From Lachnospiraceae bacterium (GTDB taxonomy: Bacteria > Bacillota > Clostridia > Lachnospirales > Lachnospiraceae), in contig JAILAF010000129.1 in the NCBI GenBank assembly GCA_024681775.1, positions 1-46,635 of the forward strand: a DNA stretch of 46,635 bases. Reading direction: 5' to 3'. Made by a program: the position numbers and the translations under genes. Shown here in pieces: positions 1-8,262 of this stretch; within the stretch, counting starts at the first letter, position 1, and each line of letters begins with the position of its first letter. The notes beneath the pieces are model-generated. The model ran no database searches. It saw only the letters and a list, made by a program, of their open reading frames with translations, and was not told the origin of the DNA.

Positions 1-118
1 GTCTTCCGGTGGTGCCGGTGGCATAGATCTCATGCTTGCAAAGGATCCCGCGATAGGCGACACAGAAATTCTGCATCAGTTTCTTTTTTGCATCATGTGC
101 GATGAGAGCGATGTTCAT
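1..118 (-). CDS. mgsA: Methylglyoxal synthase, N-terminal part (runs off the left edge)
   Basis: Only the first 39 codons are in the window. They begin [15 protein letters not shown] and reach the phosphate-binding stretch YATGTTGR, both typical of methylglyoxal synthase, which converts dihydroxyacetone phosphate to methylglyoxal and phosphate in the cytoplasm as a glycolytic bypass. The ATG at 118-116 follows a GGAGGA ribosome binding site at 125-130. The gene lies 84 bases after rodA on the same strand, and rodA-mgsA adjacency is common in Clostridia. The catalytic aspartates and the C-terminus lie outside the window, so completeness cannot be judged. Confidence 0.88.
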   Translation of the reverse strand, partial: MNIALIAHDAKKKLMQNFCVAYRGILCKHEIYATGTTGR

Positions 119-202
119 TCGTTTTCCTCCACAAAGAGAGCATATTGGGATCTCTCTCTTTTCGATTCCCCTTTTACCTTCTTTTTCAATGGACCTGCGC
201 GC

Positions 203-1339
203 TTAGAGGATGTCCTCGATGGAAGTCAGATTTCCCCGTTTGGCCTGGAGTCTCACGTTCAGCACGAAACCGATGCCGGCAAAGCAGCTGAGAAGTGAGG
301 TCAGACCGTAACTGACAAAAGGCAGAGGCAATCCCGTATTCGGCAGTAAAAATGTGGCAACACCGATGTTGATGAATCCCTGGAATCCGATGAGACCCCC
401 GATTGCCGCGCCGATGATGGCGCCTGCCGTATCCGGCGCGCGTCTGGCGACGGAGATACATTCCAGAGAGATCAGGAAGAGCAAGATGATCACCAGCAGG
501 GTTCCCTTGAAACCGAATTCCTCTCCGATGACCGCAAAAATAAAGTCCGTCTGGTCCTCTGAAAGGAAATTACCGTTCTTCAGGGAAGTGATCTCATTGT
601 TTTTATAGCCCTTGCCGTCCAGCATTCCGGAGGCGATGGCCGTGACGGAATTCAGCTGCTGATAAGCTTCGTCCGTGGCGTATTGTTCGGGATAAATGAA
701 TGCCAGGACGCGGTTCCTCTGATAATCGATGAGGAAGTTGCTGTCCGGACGCATGGCGAGAGCCACAAAAATGGCCACTGCCGGTATGGCTACGGCCAAT
801 ACTCCGAAGATCAACTTATGGCTGATGCCTCCGGCATAGAGAATCACACAAAAGATCAATGCTACCATGATACTGGTGGACAGATCCGGCTGCTCATGGA
901 TCAGGAGAAACGGTACCAGAAGTAATGCGACACAGGCCGCGATCACAGGGAAAGTATTGAGTTTCTCCCTTCTTTTCATAATAAACTGAGCAAAGAATAA
1001 AATCAATAATATCTTGGCCAGCTCGGAGGGCTGGAACTTGATGCCGCCGATGGTCAGCCACCTCTGTGCATTGTGGGAGGACTCTCCCATCAAAAGCACC
1101 AGCGCAAGGAGTCCGATGTTGCCTGCGTAGATGAACCAGTACAGCTTCAGGATCAGATGATAATCGATGAGGCTGATGACGATCATGGCAACAGCGCCGC
1201 CGATGACTCCCATGAGCTGACGGTTCTGGAGGTTGCTCTGGGCGCTGCCCACGGCATAGACACCGATCACCGAAAGGGCGATGACCAGAAGGACCAGCTT
1301 AAAATCATAATCTTTTAAACGATAGTTTCTAAAGTTCAT
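203..1339 (-). CDS. rodA: RodA, SEDS-family peptidoglycan glycosyltransferase
   Basis: This 378-residue multi-spanning membrane protein has the SEDS family hallmarks: a QPSELAKI stretch after the fourth or fifth span (about residue 102), the FAVIGEEFGFKG loop (about 268) and the C-terminal INIGVATFLLPNTGLPLPFVSYG region. RodA polymerises glycan strands from lipid II for lateral wall growth and works with a class B PBP, here the one encoded at 2220-5114. The start overlaps the end of minC by 11 bases, so the two are translationally coupled. FtsW is the main alternative, but the location in an mre/pbp2 cluster and before mgsA favours RodA. Length is normal for the family. Confidence 0.92.
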   Translation of the reverse strand: MNFRNYRLKDYDFKLVLLVIALSVIGVYAVGSAQSNLQNRQLMGVIGGAVAMIVISLIDYHLILKLYWFIYAGNIGLLALVLLMGESSHNAQRWLTIGGIKFQPSELAKILLILFFAQFIMKRREKLNTFPVIAACVALLLVPFLLIHEQPDLSTSIMVALIFCVILYAGGISHKLIFGVLAVAIPAVAIFVALAMRPDSNFLIDYQRNRVLAFIYPEQYATDEAYQQLNSVTAIASGMLDGKGYKNNEITSLKNGNFLSEDQTDFIFAVIGEEFGFKGTLLVIILLFLISLECISVARRAPDTAGAIIGAAIGGLIGFQGFINIGVATFLLPNTGLPLPFVSYGLTSLLSCFAGIGFVLNVRLQAKRGNLTSIEDIL

Positions 1340-2009
1340 AGAGTTTTTCGATGGTGGTGCGGTTCATTTCCTCCGTGAGGATCATGCCGTTTTCCACATA
1401 AGCCATTTTACACAGATTCTTGGGGCGCAGGCCGAAACGGGACTTGTCCGGCGCCTGGTAGAGTACACCGCCGATCTCCAGAGATTCCGGCTGGAACTCC
1501 AGGGCTGCGATGAAGGCGGATTCGTTGGTGGCGCCTCCGGCATAGGCACTGCCCAAAAGGCTACCCAGCACCAGAATGCTCCCTTTGGAACGGACGGAGG
1601 ATCCGGAATTCACATTTCCCAGGATCACCACATTCTCCTCCAGGGTCAGCTCGCTGTGATTCATGACATCCCCATGATAGATCCTGCATTTTTCCCTGGG
1701 ATCGATGCGCTTCTCATAATCCCCCATAATGTGGAGGTAGTGCTTTTCTGTCTCCTCATCCTCTCCCACAATGCAGATGACATGCAGCTGGGAACAATCC
1801 TCGATCCTGGCCACCAGCTCGTGCTCCTGCATGTCGGGAAGCGTGCGCCCCACGAGGGAAATTACGACACTGCTGTCACCAAACACCTCGCGGCCCGCGG
1901 TAAACTTCTCCGTTACCGCCTCCAGAATATCCTCATAGGTCGCTTCCGGATCAAAGATGATCCGCAGCCCGCTGGGGTATGATTTAATTGTGATGTCTGT
2001 TTTACTCAT
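1329..2009 (-). CDS. minC: Septum site-determining protein MinC, with altered MinD-contact motif
   Basis: The protein has 226 residues, a normal MinC length. The N-terminal alpha/beta domain (about 1-95) is followed by the C-terminal beta-helix, recognisable by VVILGNVNSG, ILVLGSLLGSAYAGG and the following hydrophobic turns. MinC blocks FtsZ assembly; in other bacteria it is recruited to the membrane by MinD through an RSGQ motif at the start of the beta-helix. At the matching position this protein reads MNHS (116-119). The usual neighbours minD and minE are absent: rodA starts inside the 3' end of minC. I chose the second ATG (2009) because GGAG at 2017-2020 is then 7 bases away; the ATG at 2015 would almost touch it. 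It probably has its own promoter just upstream. Confidence 0.88.
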   Translation of the reverse strand: MSKTDITIKSYPSGLRIIFDPEATYEDILEAVTEKFTAGREVFGDSSVVISLVGRTLPDMQEHELVARIEDCSQLHVICIVGEDEETEKHYLHIMGDYEKRIDPREKCRIYHGDVMNHSELTLEENVVILGNVNSGSSVRSKGSILVLGSLLGSAYAGGATNESAFIAALEFQPESLEIGGVLYQAPDKSRFGLRPKNLCKMAYVENGMILTEEMNRTTIEKLYEL

Positions 2010-2028
2010 ATACATACTCCGTTCAGTA

Positions 2029-2057
2029 GATTTATATACTTTGGACTATTTAGTCAA
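2029..2057 (-). promoter_or_regulatory. Putative promoter of minC-rodA-mgsA with inverted repeat over the -35 box
   Basis: On the minus strand TTGACT (2057-2052) is followed after 17 bases by TAAATC (2034-2029), or after 15 by TATAAA. A small inverted repeat, GACTA-2 nt-TAGTC (2044-2055), covers the -35 box. The heptamer TTAGTCA on the plus strand occurs at 2050-2056 and again at 2072-2078, 22 bp apart. The predicted leader is short, about 13 bases. Only the sequence match supports this. Confidence 0.4.
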
Positions 2058-2092
2058 CATGTTATAAGCACTTAGTCAGGCAACCTGTAGAT

Positions 2093-2218
2093 TTGCCGCG
2101 TATGCGGCAACCGTGAGGAGAAATCACGGAGGTGATTTCTCCGAATCGGCTGAATCGGTGCATTTAATGCAACGATTCAGATTCCGAAAGGAAAGCGCAT
2201 CCGCGTTTCCTTTCGGAA
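2093..2218 (-). repeat. Array of four different hairpins between pbp2 and minC
   Basis: Four consecutive inverted repeats fill the gap between the pbp2 stop and minC. (A) 2182-2194 pairs with 2206-2218, 13 bp without mismatch, plus 3 bp after a one-base bulge and a 4-base loop. (B) 2151-2163 pairs with 2167-2179, 12 pairs with one mismatch and a 3-base loop. (C) 2117-2127 pairs with 2132-2142, 11 perfect pairs and a 4-base loop. (D) 2093-2099 pairs with 2104-2110, 7 perfect pairs and a 4-base loop. None is followed by a T-run, so they do not look like intrinsic terminators. The four stems are unrelated in sequence. A role in mRNA stability or processing is inference. Confidence 0.85.
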
Positions 2219-2219
2219 A

Positions 2220-5114
2220 TTACATTTCGTTGGTAACTCCGGCATCCGGCGTATCCGCAGTTCCTGTGATGAGCTCGTCCGTATCGGCGAGTCCGTAGTA
2301 ATACTTGATGATGTCTCTGGAGATCTGCGCCGCATAGTCCGAGGAATAACCGAAGGGCACCCTCGTTGCCATGGCGATCTCCGGCGTATCCGCAGGGGCA
2401 TAACAGATGAAAAGCGCGTGGTTCGGCCTGTTCTTGATCTGCTCTGCGGTACCTGTCTTGCCGGCCACATCCACCGCCAGATCCGAGAAATAAGACTTGT
2501 TCTCCACCACCATCCGCATGCCGGTGTGAATGATATCCCAGTATTCCTCAGGCAGATTCACGGTACTGTGCACCTGCGGCTCCCGTACGGTCAGGATATT
2601 GCCTGCAGGATCCGTGGTGTGGTCCAGAAGGGTCAGATCGTAGCAGGTGCCGGAATTGGCAATGGTGGCTGCATATCTGGCCAGCTGCGTGGTGGTGTAG
2701 CTGTTGTTACCCTGTCCGATGGCGGAACGCACAGCGTCCCTGTCGGAAACGTCCGGGGAATACTCCGTGATCTCCACACCGGACTTCTCGGTGAGCCCGT
2801 AGAGATCCGCATATTCATAGAGCTTGTTTAAGCCAAGAGAGTCGTTGTAGCTGCCGTCGTTTGCGGTGGCCAGCCTAAAGCCCACCTCGTAGAAGAAGTA
2901 GTTGCAGGAATCCCGTATGGCGGTCACCAGAACCTCGTCTCCGTGGCCGTATCTGCTCCAGCATCTGGGAGACGGGAAAATGGACTCAAAGAGGGATACA
3001 CAGTCGATCTTGGTATCCGGATCGATGACATTGTTCATCAGCCCGGCAGAGGCAGAGACGATCTTGAAGGTGGATCCGGGCGCTGCCTTATACTGGGTGG
3101 CGTAATTCAGCATGGGGGAGGACTTGTCCGCGATCAGCTGCGAAAAATACTCCGCGTCCACCGTATTTGCCATTTTGTTGTTGTTATAGCCCGGATAGGA
3201 TACCATAGCCAGCACCTGTCCGTTGTGCACATCCGTGATGACCACGGAGGCGTTGCAGGGATCCAGTGCCAGCTGAGCAGGGGTCACGTCGATGTTGATG
3301 ATGCGGTTCATCATGAACTGGTAGGCGCTTAAGGAGCCGGCTTCGAGCGCTTCAATCTCACTGACGGGGATCTCGATGGCATCCTGGTCATACAGAAGGT
3401 AACAGATATCCTTCCCGGTGAGCACATCGTTCATCAGCATGTACTTGAAGATCTTTTTCTGAAAATCGGAAGTGCGGTCCGCAAGGCGGATGATCTCGTC
3501 GCACAGCGCGTCAAAGATCTCGGAGGAGGTGGCGTATTTTTCCTCCATGTTCAGCTTGCCGGTATCGATCCAGTTGACGGCGATGCAATAGTTCAGATAC
3601 TCTCCCAGGGAAATGGTCTCTTCTATCGTCCACTTCTGGTAGGTTTCGTCGTTTTCATCCACCTTCTCGGACATGATGATGCCGTTTTTGGTAAGGAGGG
3701 TGATGATATTGCTCTCATAGACCTTATATTCTTCCGTCAGCGCTTCGTAGGGCGATCTGACCTCGCGGATCTCACTGAGCAGGGTCTTGTAAACATTTTC
3801 CTTGTAGGAGGAATAGCGCTGGTACACATCCCGTTCGTGGACCTTGGCGTCCTCTGCGCCGAAGTGCCTGTAATCCAGGATGTTATTGTCGATCATGGCA
3901 AAATACACATCGTAGATGGGAATCTTGATCTCGGAACTGACCGCTCCGGGAGCATCCTCTTTGGCATCGATGACCTTCGAGGAGATGAGGCCCGCCAGCT
4001 TCTGCTCCAGGATCTCATAGACGGCGATGGTCAGATTCCGGTCCAGGGTCAGATAAACATCATTGCCGGCGGTTGGTTCCCGGCGCTCCAGAACGGAGAT
4101 CACCTTACCGGTGGTGTTGACCATGACGCGCTCATAGCCCTTGGTGCCCTGGAGCGTCGACTCCATAAAGCTTTCGATGCCCAGCTTTCCCACCACATCA
4201 TTGGAGGTATAGGTATCCTCCGGCTTACCCTCCGCCACTGCGGCTTCGTTTAAGGCGGTGATCTCATCCGAAGAGATTTTGCCGGTATAGCCCAGAACAT
4301 GGGAAAAATAGACGGAGTCCTCGTATTTGCGGATGGTGTCTTCCACGATGGATACGCCGGGGAGCTGCTCGGCATTTTCCATCAGGACTGCCATGGTCTC
4401 ATCGGAAATGTCGGATGCCACAACGGTACCGATGTATTTGCGGAAGGCGGTCTGGCTCATGGCATAGCGGACATTGATGATCTTCAGCCACATTTCCCGG
4501 TCATACCCTTCGCCGGGGAGCCACTTGCTCTTTGTGTCAGTGGGATTTTCAAACTGCCCCACCGCATAGTGATAGCCGTTTCCGGAATACCTGCTCAGAT
4601 ATTCCATGATCTCCATGGGGGTGGAGGCGGCCTCCTCGTCTGTCAGATCATCGGTGTAGATGTGGTCATATACATCGGCTAGAAAGCGCTTTAAAGCCGC
4701 GTCCGAAACGGAATAGGCATACTCTCCGTCCTCATCGATGTAGATCTTCAGGTCCATGTTGATGCTGTCCCCGTTTTTCTCGATCATGCGGATCAGGGAC
4801 TCGATCATCGCGTTCAGCGCCTTGTTCTTCGAGGATCCGCTTTCAAAGGTATCCTCGATCTTCACAGAATAAGCCAGCTGGGAATAGGCCAGAAGGTTCC
4901 CGTCCCGGTCATAGATATTGCCTCTGGTGGCGTCCAGATTCCTGGTCTTCTCCTGTTCCAGAACGAAATTGTCCAGGTAGGTCTGGCCGTTCACGATCTG
5001 CAGGGTAAAGCAGCGATGGATCAAAATACACGCAAGGAAGACCATCCCGATGTAAAAGATGGTCAGTCTGCTGGTAAATATATTGATAAGTCGTTCTTTA
5101 ATCTCTTCAAGCAC
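2220..5114 (-). CDS. mrdA: Penicillin-binding protein 2, class B transpeptidase, unusually long
   Basis: This is a peptidoglycan D,D-transpeptidase of the elongation machinery. It has one N-terminal membrane span (about 18-38), the RGNIYDRDGNLLA dimerisation-domain motif, and the three catalytic motifs in order: STFK (nucleophile S681, K684), SCN (736-738) and KTGT (886-889). At about 964 residues it is far longer than the 600-700 usual for PBP2; the extra length lies before the active-site serine, between about 390 and 640. The start is uncertain: GTG at 5114 has AGGAG 11 bases upstream, while an in-frame GTG at 5126 (968 residues) overlaps the AGGAG itself. Its function with RodA and MreBCD is supported by the operon. 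Confidence 0.93.
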   Translation of the reverse strand: MLEEIKERLINIFTSRLTIFYIGMVFLACILIHRCFTLQIVNGQTYLDNFVLEQEKTRNLDATRGNIYDRDGNLLAYSQLAYSVKIEDTFESGSSKNKALNAMIESLIRMIEKNGDSINMDLKIYIDEDGEYAYSVSDAALKRFLADVYDHIYTDDLTDEEAASTPMEIMEYLSRYSGNGYHYAVGQFENPTDTKSKWLPGEGYDREMWLKIINVRYAMSQTAFRKYIGTVVASDISDETMAVLMENAEQLPGVSIVEDTIRKYEDSVYFSHVLGYTGKISSDEITALNEAAVAEGKPEDTYTSNDVVGKLGIESFMESTLQGTKGYERVMVNTTGKVISVLERREPTAGNDVYLTLDRNLTIAVYEILEQKLAGLISSKVIDAKEDAPGAVSSEIKIPIYDVYFAMIDNNILDYRHFGAEDAKVHERDVYQRYSSYKENVYKTLLSEIREVRSPYEALTEEYKVYESNIITLLTKNGIIMSEKVDENDETYQKWTIEETISLGEYLNYCIAVNWIDTGKLNMEEKYATSSEIFDALCDEIIRLADRTSDFQKKIFKYMLMNDVLTGKDICYLLYDQDAIEIPVSEIEALEAGSLSAYQFMMNRIINIDVTPAQLALDPCNASVVITDVHNGQVLAMVSYPGYNNNKMANTVDAEYFSQLIADKSSPMLNYATQYKAAPGSTFKIVSASAGLMNNVIDPDTKIDCVSLFESIFPSPRCWSRYGHGDEVLVTAIRDSCNYFFYEVGFRLATANDGSYNDSLGLNKLYEYADLYGLTEKSGVEITEYSPDVSDRDAVRSAIGQGNNSYTTTQLARYAATIANSGTCYDLTLLDHTTDPAGNILTVREPQVHSTVNLPEEYWDIIHTGMRMVVENKSYFSDLAVDVAGKTGTAEQIKNRPNHALFICYAPADTPEIAMATRVPFGYSSDYAAQISRDIIKYYYGLADTDELITGTADTPDAGVTNEM

Positions 5115-5631
5115 GGCCGATGTCACTCCTGTCCCGGGCTTCTTCGAAGGCCTTGTAGATCCGCAGGATCAGCGGGTAGATCAGGATCCCCGCCAGGATG
5201 GTATAGAGCATCTCGGGCAGGATCACTCTCGAAAGGTAATACCAGAAATCCAGCTTTCCGCGGAGCAGAAAACGCAAAATATACACGGTCACGCCGTAGG
5301 TCATGTCGCTCCCCAGAATGAGCCACAGGGGAAGACGGATGTCCTCAGCGAAGAACATGCCGTAGAACTGACCGTTCAGATATCCCAGAAAGGTACAGAT
5401 CAAAGCGTTTAAGCCGATGAAATCACCGTAAAAAAGGTCGATGATAAGGCCGCAGAAAAAGCCGATGACGATACCGTAGCGCTCTCCGTGGATAAAGCCG
5501 TAGACGCTGACTAACAGGATCATCAGATTGGGCACGATCCCTCCCAGCCGAAGATGGGAAAAGACGGATACCTGCAGCAGGAAAAACACTATGATGCTGA
5601 TGCCGATGGTGATCTTACGCGCCACGCTCAT
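5107..5631 (-). CDS. mreD: Rod shape-determining membrane protein MreD
   Basis: A 174-residue, very hydrophobic protein with about five membrane spans, in the fixed position between mreC and the class B PBP. MreD proteins are poorly conserved in sequence; the call rests on length, topology, the early LRLGGIVPNLMILLV region and position. It is a membrane component of the elongasome linking MreC to the wall synthases. Its ATG overlaps the mreC stop by 4 bases (ATGA), showing translational coupling, with AGGAG 11 bases upstream inside mreC. The pbp2 start region lies at its 3' end. Confidence 0.88.
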   Translation of the reverse strand: MSVARKITIGISIIVFFLLQVSVFSHLRLGGIVPNLMILLVSVYGFIHGERYGIVIGFFCGLIIDLFYGDFIGLNALICTFLGYLNGQFYGMFFAEDIRLPLWLILGSDMTYGVTVYILRFLLRGKLDFWYYLSRVILPEMLYTILAGILIYPLILRIYKAFEEARDRSDIGRA

Positions 5632-6500
5632 TTTTCTTCGATCTCCTGCTTCCTGTCGGTGATCACGAGGACCACGCTCAAATGTTGAAAATCCACCACC
5701 GGAGTCAGCTCACCGGATTTGGTCAGATTGTTGTTGTCCCAATCGATGCTGTTCACGTAACCGATGAGAAGTCCGGGAAGATACTTGTCGGAGATCTGGC
5801 TGGTGACGATCTTGTCTCCCACGGAGGCTTCCTGGGCGGTCTCGGAAAGTCTGGAAAAACGGATATGTCCGGATTCCATCAGCTCCAGGTCACCGGATAC
5901 GATCAGGGTATCACCTGTGGAAAGGATCTGGCCGCTGACATTGCATCCGTCGGAAATGATGCATTTGACTCTGGACCAGTTGGGCTCCACCTTGGTGATG
6001 ATCCCCACCAGTCCTCCGCCGGCAATGACATTCATGTCAACATCCAGTCCGTCATTGCTGCCCTTGTCAATGATAAAGTTCGTGAACCAGTTGCCGGAAT
6101 CCGCAGCGATGACTCTTGCGCCCACCTTGTTGTAGGTGTCGTATTCGTCGGAGAGCTGCATCAGGGAGCGGAGCTGGTTTAACTCGTATTTTTCCTGATT
6201 CAGGATGGTGTTTTCTTCCGTCAGCTGATCCACCTGCGCTTTCAGCTCGGCGTTTTCCGCCAGAAGATCTTCCACCGTGCGGAACTCTTCCTTGCGGTTC
6301 CCAAGCCATTCGCCGATGCGGGCAACGCCCTTTTCAAAGGGCACCACAACGGCACCTGCGGCGCCGCTCATGGCCTTGTCAAAGACCGTGGTGCCGTAGG
6401 TGATCATCATGAGGACCAGACAGATCAATGTGAAAATAAGGAGGAGATATTTACCCGGTATGGTAAATTTCTCCCCCTTTTGCTTTACGATCGGACTCAT
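5628..6500 (-). CDS. mreC: Rod shape-determining protein MreC
   Basis: A 290-residue protein with a short cytoplasmic tail, one membrane span (about 17-37), a coiled coil (about 80-115, rich in E, L, Q and N) and an extracellular beta-rich region with the family signatures GNWFTNFIIDKGSNDGL and VIAGGGLVGIITKV. MreC scaffolds PBP2 and the rest of the elongasome outside the membrane. Length is typical. The gene overlaps mreB by 4 bases upstream and mreD by 4 bases downstream, so mreBCD are tightly coupled. Confidence 0.95.
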   Translation of the reverse strand: MSPIVKQKGEKFTIPGKYLLLIFTLICLVLMMITYGTTVFDKAMSGAAGAVVVPFEKGVARIGEWLGNRKEEFRTVEDLLAENAELKAQVDQLTEENTILNQEKYELNQLRSLMQLSDEYDTYNKVGARVIAADSGNWFTNFIIDKGSNDGLDVDMNVIAGGGLVGIITKVEPNWSRVKCIISDGCNVSGQILSTGDTLIVSGDLELMESGHIRFSRLSETAQEASVGDKIVTSQISDKYLPGLLIGYVNSIDWDNNNLTKSGELTPVVDFQHLSVVLVITDRKQEIEEK

Positions 6501-7507
6501 TTACTCATTCCTTCTACCGGATAAGGGATACGACTGAAGGTGCTCTCCCGCATGATCCGGGACAGACCTTCCACTGTGGTGGTGATGGGGTCATTGCTGA
6601 TATTGACCTTCAGACCGGTTCCGTTGGCAATATCCTCCACCAGATGGCTGACCTGGCTGGCACCGCCGGTGAGATAGATGCCGTTGCGGTAAATATCCGC
6701 GGAAAGCTCAGGGGGAGCCTTCTCCAGGATCAGCTTGATGTTGTCGATGATGTTGCGGAAATGGACTCCCATGGACTCCACGATGAGTTTTGTGGGGATC
6801 TCCCGCTCCACGGGCAGGCCCGTGACGATATCTCTCCCGAAGACCACGGCGCCTCTTCCGTCCAGTTCCAGATCAAAGAGGGAATTCTTAACGGATTCCG
6901 AGGTCTTGCCGCCGATGAGGAGGCCGTATTCGCTGCGTACCGCATTGCGGATCGCTTCGTCGAATTTCTGGCCGCCTACCTTGATCATTCTGCTCAGGAC
7001 GATGCCACCCAGGGAAAGGATGGAGATCTCCGTGGTCTCAAAGCCTACATTTACCACAAAAGTACCCTGAGAGGTGGTGACATCGATGCCCATGCCGATA
7101 CCGTCGGCTACAGCCTTGTCCACTGCCAGGATCTTGTGGGCCTTCACTCCCGCTTCCTTCAGCAGGTCGTAAAATGCGCGCTTCTCCACGTCCGTCACAT
7201 CACAGGGAACCGCAATGAGAAAGTCGGCGGATTTCAGATTCCCGCCCTGCAGATCCGCGATCATGTAGCGGATCACGGTCTCCATGTTCCCCAGATCGGA
7301 AATAACGCCGTAGCTCAAGGGATAAGAGATCCGGATATTGTAGGGGGTCTTCTCGTACATGTCGAAGGCGGAATCACCGTAGGCAAAAAGCTCTCCGGGC
7401 TCCTTGATGGCGATCATATTCTTCTGCACATAGACGGAATCCGTGGCGCGGGAATAGATTTTGATATGATTGGTACCGAGATCGATACCGAAAGCGTTAG
7501 AATTCAT
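6497..7507 (-). CDS. mreB: Cell shape-determining actin homologue MreB
   Basis: A 336-residue actin-fold ATPase. It has the phosphate-1 motif GIDLGTNHIKIY at residues 8-19, a second phosphate loop around NVGFETTEISIL (about 153), and the adenosine motif IYLTGGASQVSHL near 277. MreB filaments steer the lateral wall synthesis complex. It overlaps radC by 4 bases upstream and mreC by 4 bases downstream. Clostridia often carry several paralogues (MreB, Mbl, MreBH); position beside mreC/mreD supports MreB, though the substitution of the usual NTLIY segment after GIDLGT is a little unusual. Confidence 0.93.
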   Translation of the reverse strand: MNSNAFGIDLGTNHIKIYSRATDSVYVQKNMIAIKEPGELFAYGDSAFDMYEKTPYNIRISYPLSYGVISDLGNMETVIRYMIADLQGGNLKSADFLIAVPCDVTDVEKRAFYDLLKEAGVKAHKILAVDKAVADGIGMGIDVTTSQGTFVVNVGFETTEISILSLGGIVLSRMIKVGGQKFDEAIRNAVRSEYGLLIGGKTSESVKNSLFDLELDGRGAVVFGRDIVTGLPVEREIPTKLIVESMGVHFRNIIDNIKLILEKAPPELSADIYRNGIYLTGGASQVSHLVEDIANGTGLKVNISNDPITTTVEGLSRIMRESTFSRIPYPVEGMSK

Positions 7508-8220
7508 AGGTCCTGCGGGATGTAGTCCCGGTCTCCTTCCAATAATCTGTGCTCGTGGAAGCTGAAAAACACGCCGTCACCGATGATGATATGGTCCTGA
7601 AGCGGGATATCCAGATCCTTGCCCGCTCTGACCACCTTCCCCGTGAAGGAAAGATCTGCCCTGCTGGGGGTCGGATCTCCGCTGGGATGGTTGTGTAGCA
7701 GGATGATGTTCACCGCATGGTGTCTTAATGCTTCCAGAAAAACGGTTCTGGTGGAAATGAGGGAAAAATTCACGCTCCCTTCGGAGAGGCGCTTGGAGGC
7801 GATCAGGTTCATCTTGCCGTCAAAGCAGGCCAGCATCACCACTTCCACACTCAGGTGTCGCATTTGCTCCATGAAATAGGCCGCAACGGAGGCGGAATCG
7901 TTACAACGCACCGCTCTTTCGGTCCTGGCCATGGACAGGCGCATGGACAGCTCCGCAATGCATTTGAGCTTCACCGCCTTCACCTCGCCGATCCCCTTGA
8001 CGGCCTTCAGATCCTCCAGAGGCAGCTCATACAGGCTCAAAAGACCCTGATGGGGCGTCTTCCCCAGGTGCAATACGTGCTGCGCCAGATCGGTGGCACT
8101 CATGCCACGGGTGCCGGTCCGCAGGATCACCGCCAGGAGTTCACTGTCCGTCAGGGCACCGGGCCCGCAGGACAGAAAACGTTCATAAGGCATTTGCGAC
8201 AGATTGGTTTGATTTTGCAT
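7504..8220 (-). CDS. radC: RadC family JAB-domain protein
   Basis: A 238-residue protein with an N-terminal helix-hairpin-helix region (LKAVKGIGEVKAVKLKCIAEL, about 62-82) and a C-terminal JAB/MPN metalloprotease-like domain with HNHPSGDPTPS and a distal aspartate. Despite its name, the family's role in DNA repair is unproven. I chose the ATG at 8220, which has AAGGAG just upstream; a GTG at 8247 would add nine mostly basic residues (PRRRGRRP) that look like translated ribosome-binding-site sequence. The gene overlaps mreB by 4 bases. radC directly before mreB is a conserved arrangement in Bacillota. Confidence 0.93.
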   Translation of the reverse strand: MQNQTNLSQMPYERFLSCGPGALTDSELLAVILRTGTRGMSATDLAQHVLHLGKTPHQGLLSLYELPLEDLKAVKGIGEVKAVKLKCIAELSMRLSMARTERAVRCNDSASVAAYFMEQMRHLSVEVVMLACFDGKMNLIASKRLSEGSVNFSLISTRTVFLEALRHHAVNIILLHNHPSGDPTPSRADLSFTGKVVRAGKDLDIPLQDHIIIGDGVFFSFHEHRLLEGDRDYIPQDL

Positions 8221-8262
8221 CGGTCTCCTTCCCCTTCTCCGGGGCACCGATCCAAAAATGGT

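Noticed and set aside
118..203. A terminator between rodA and mgsA
   Set aside because: Only a weak 7-bp AG-rich pairing with a long loop and no T-run; the 84-base gap shows nothing else beyond the mgsA ribosome binding site.
2093..2218. Hairpin array read as tandem terminators or as a CRISPR-like repeat
   Set aside because: No T-run follows any stem, and the four stems are unrelated in sequence with no regular repeat-spacer pattern.
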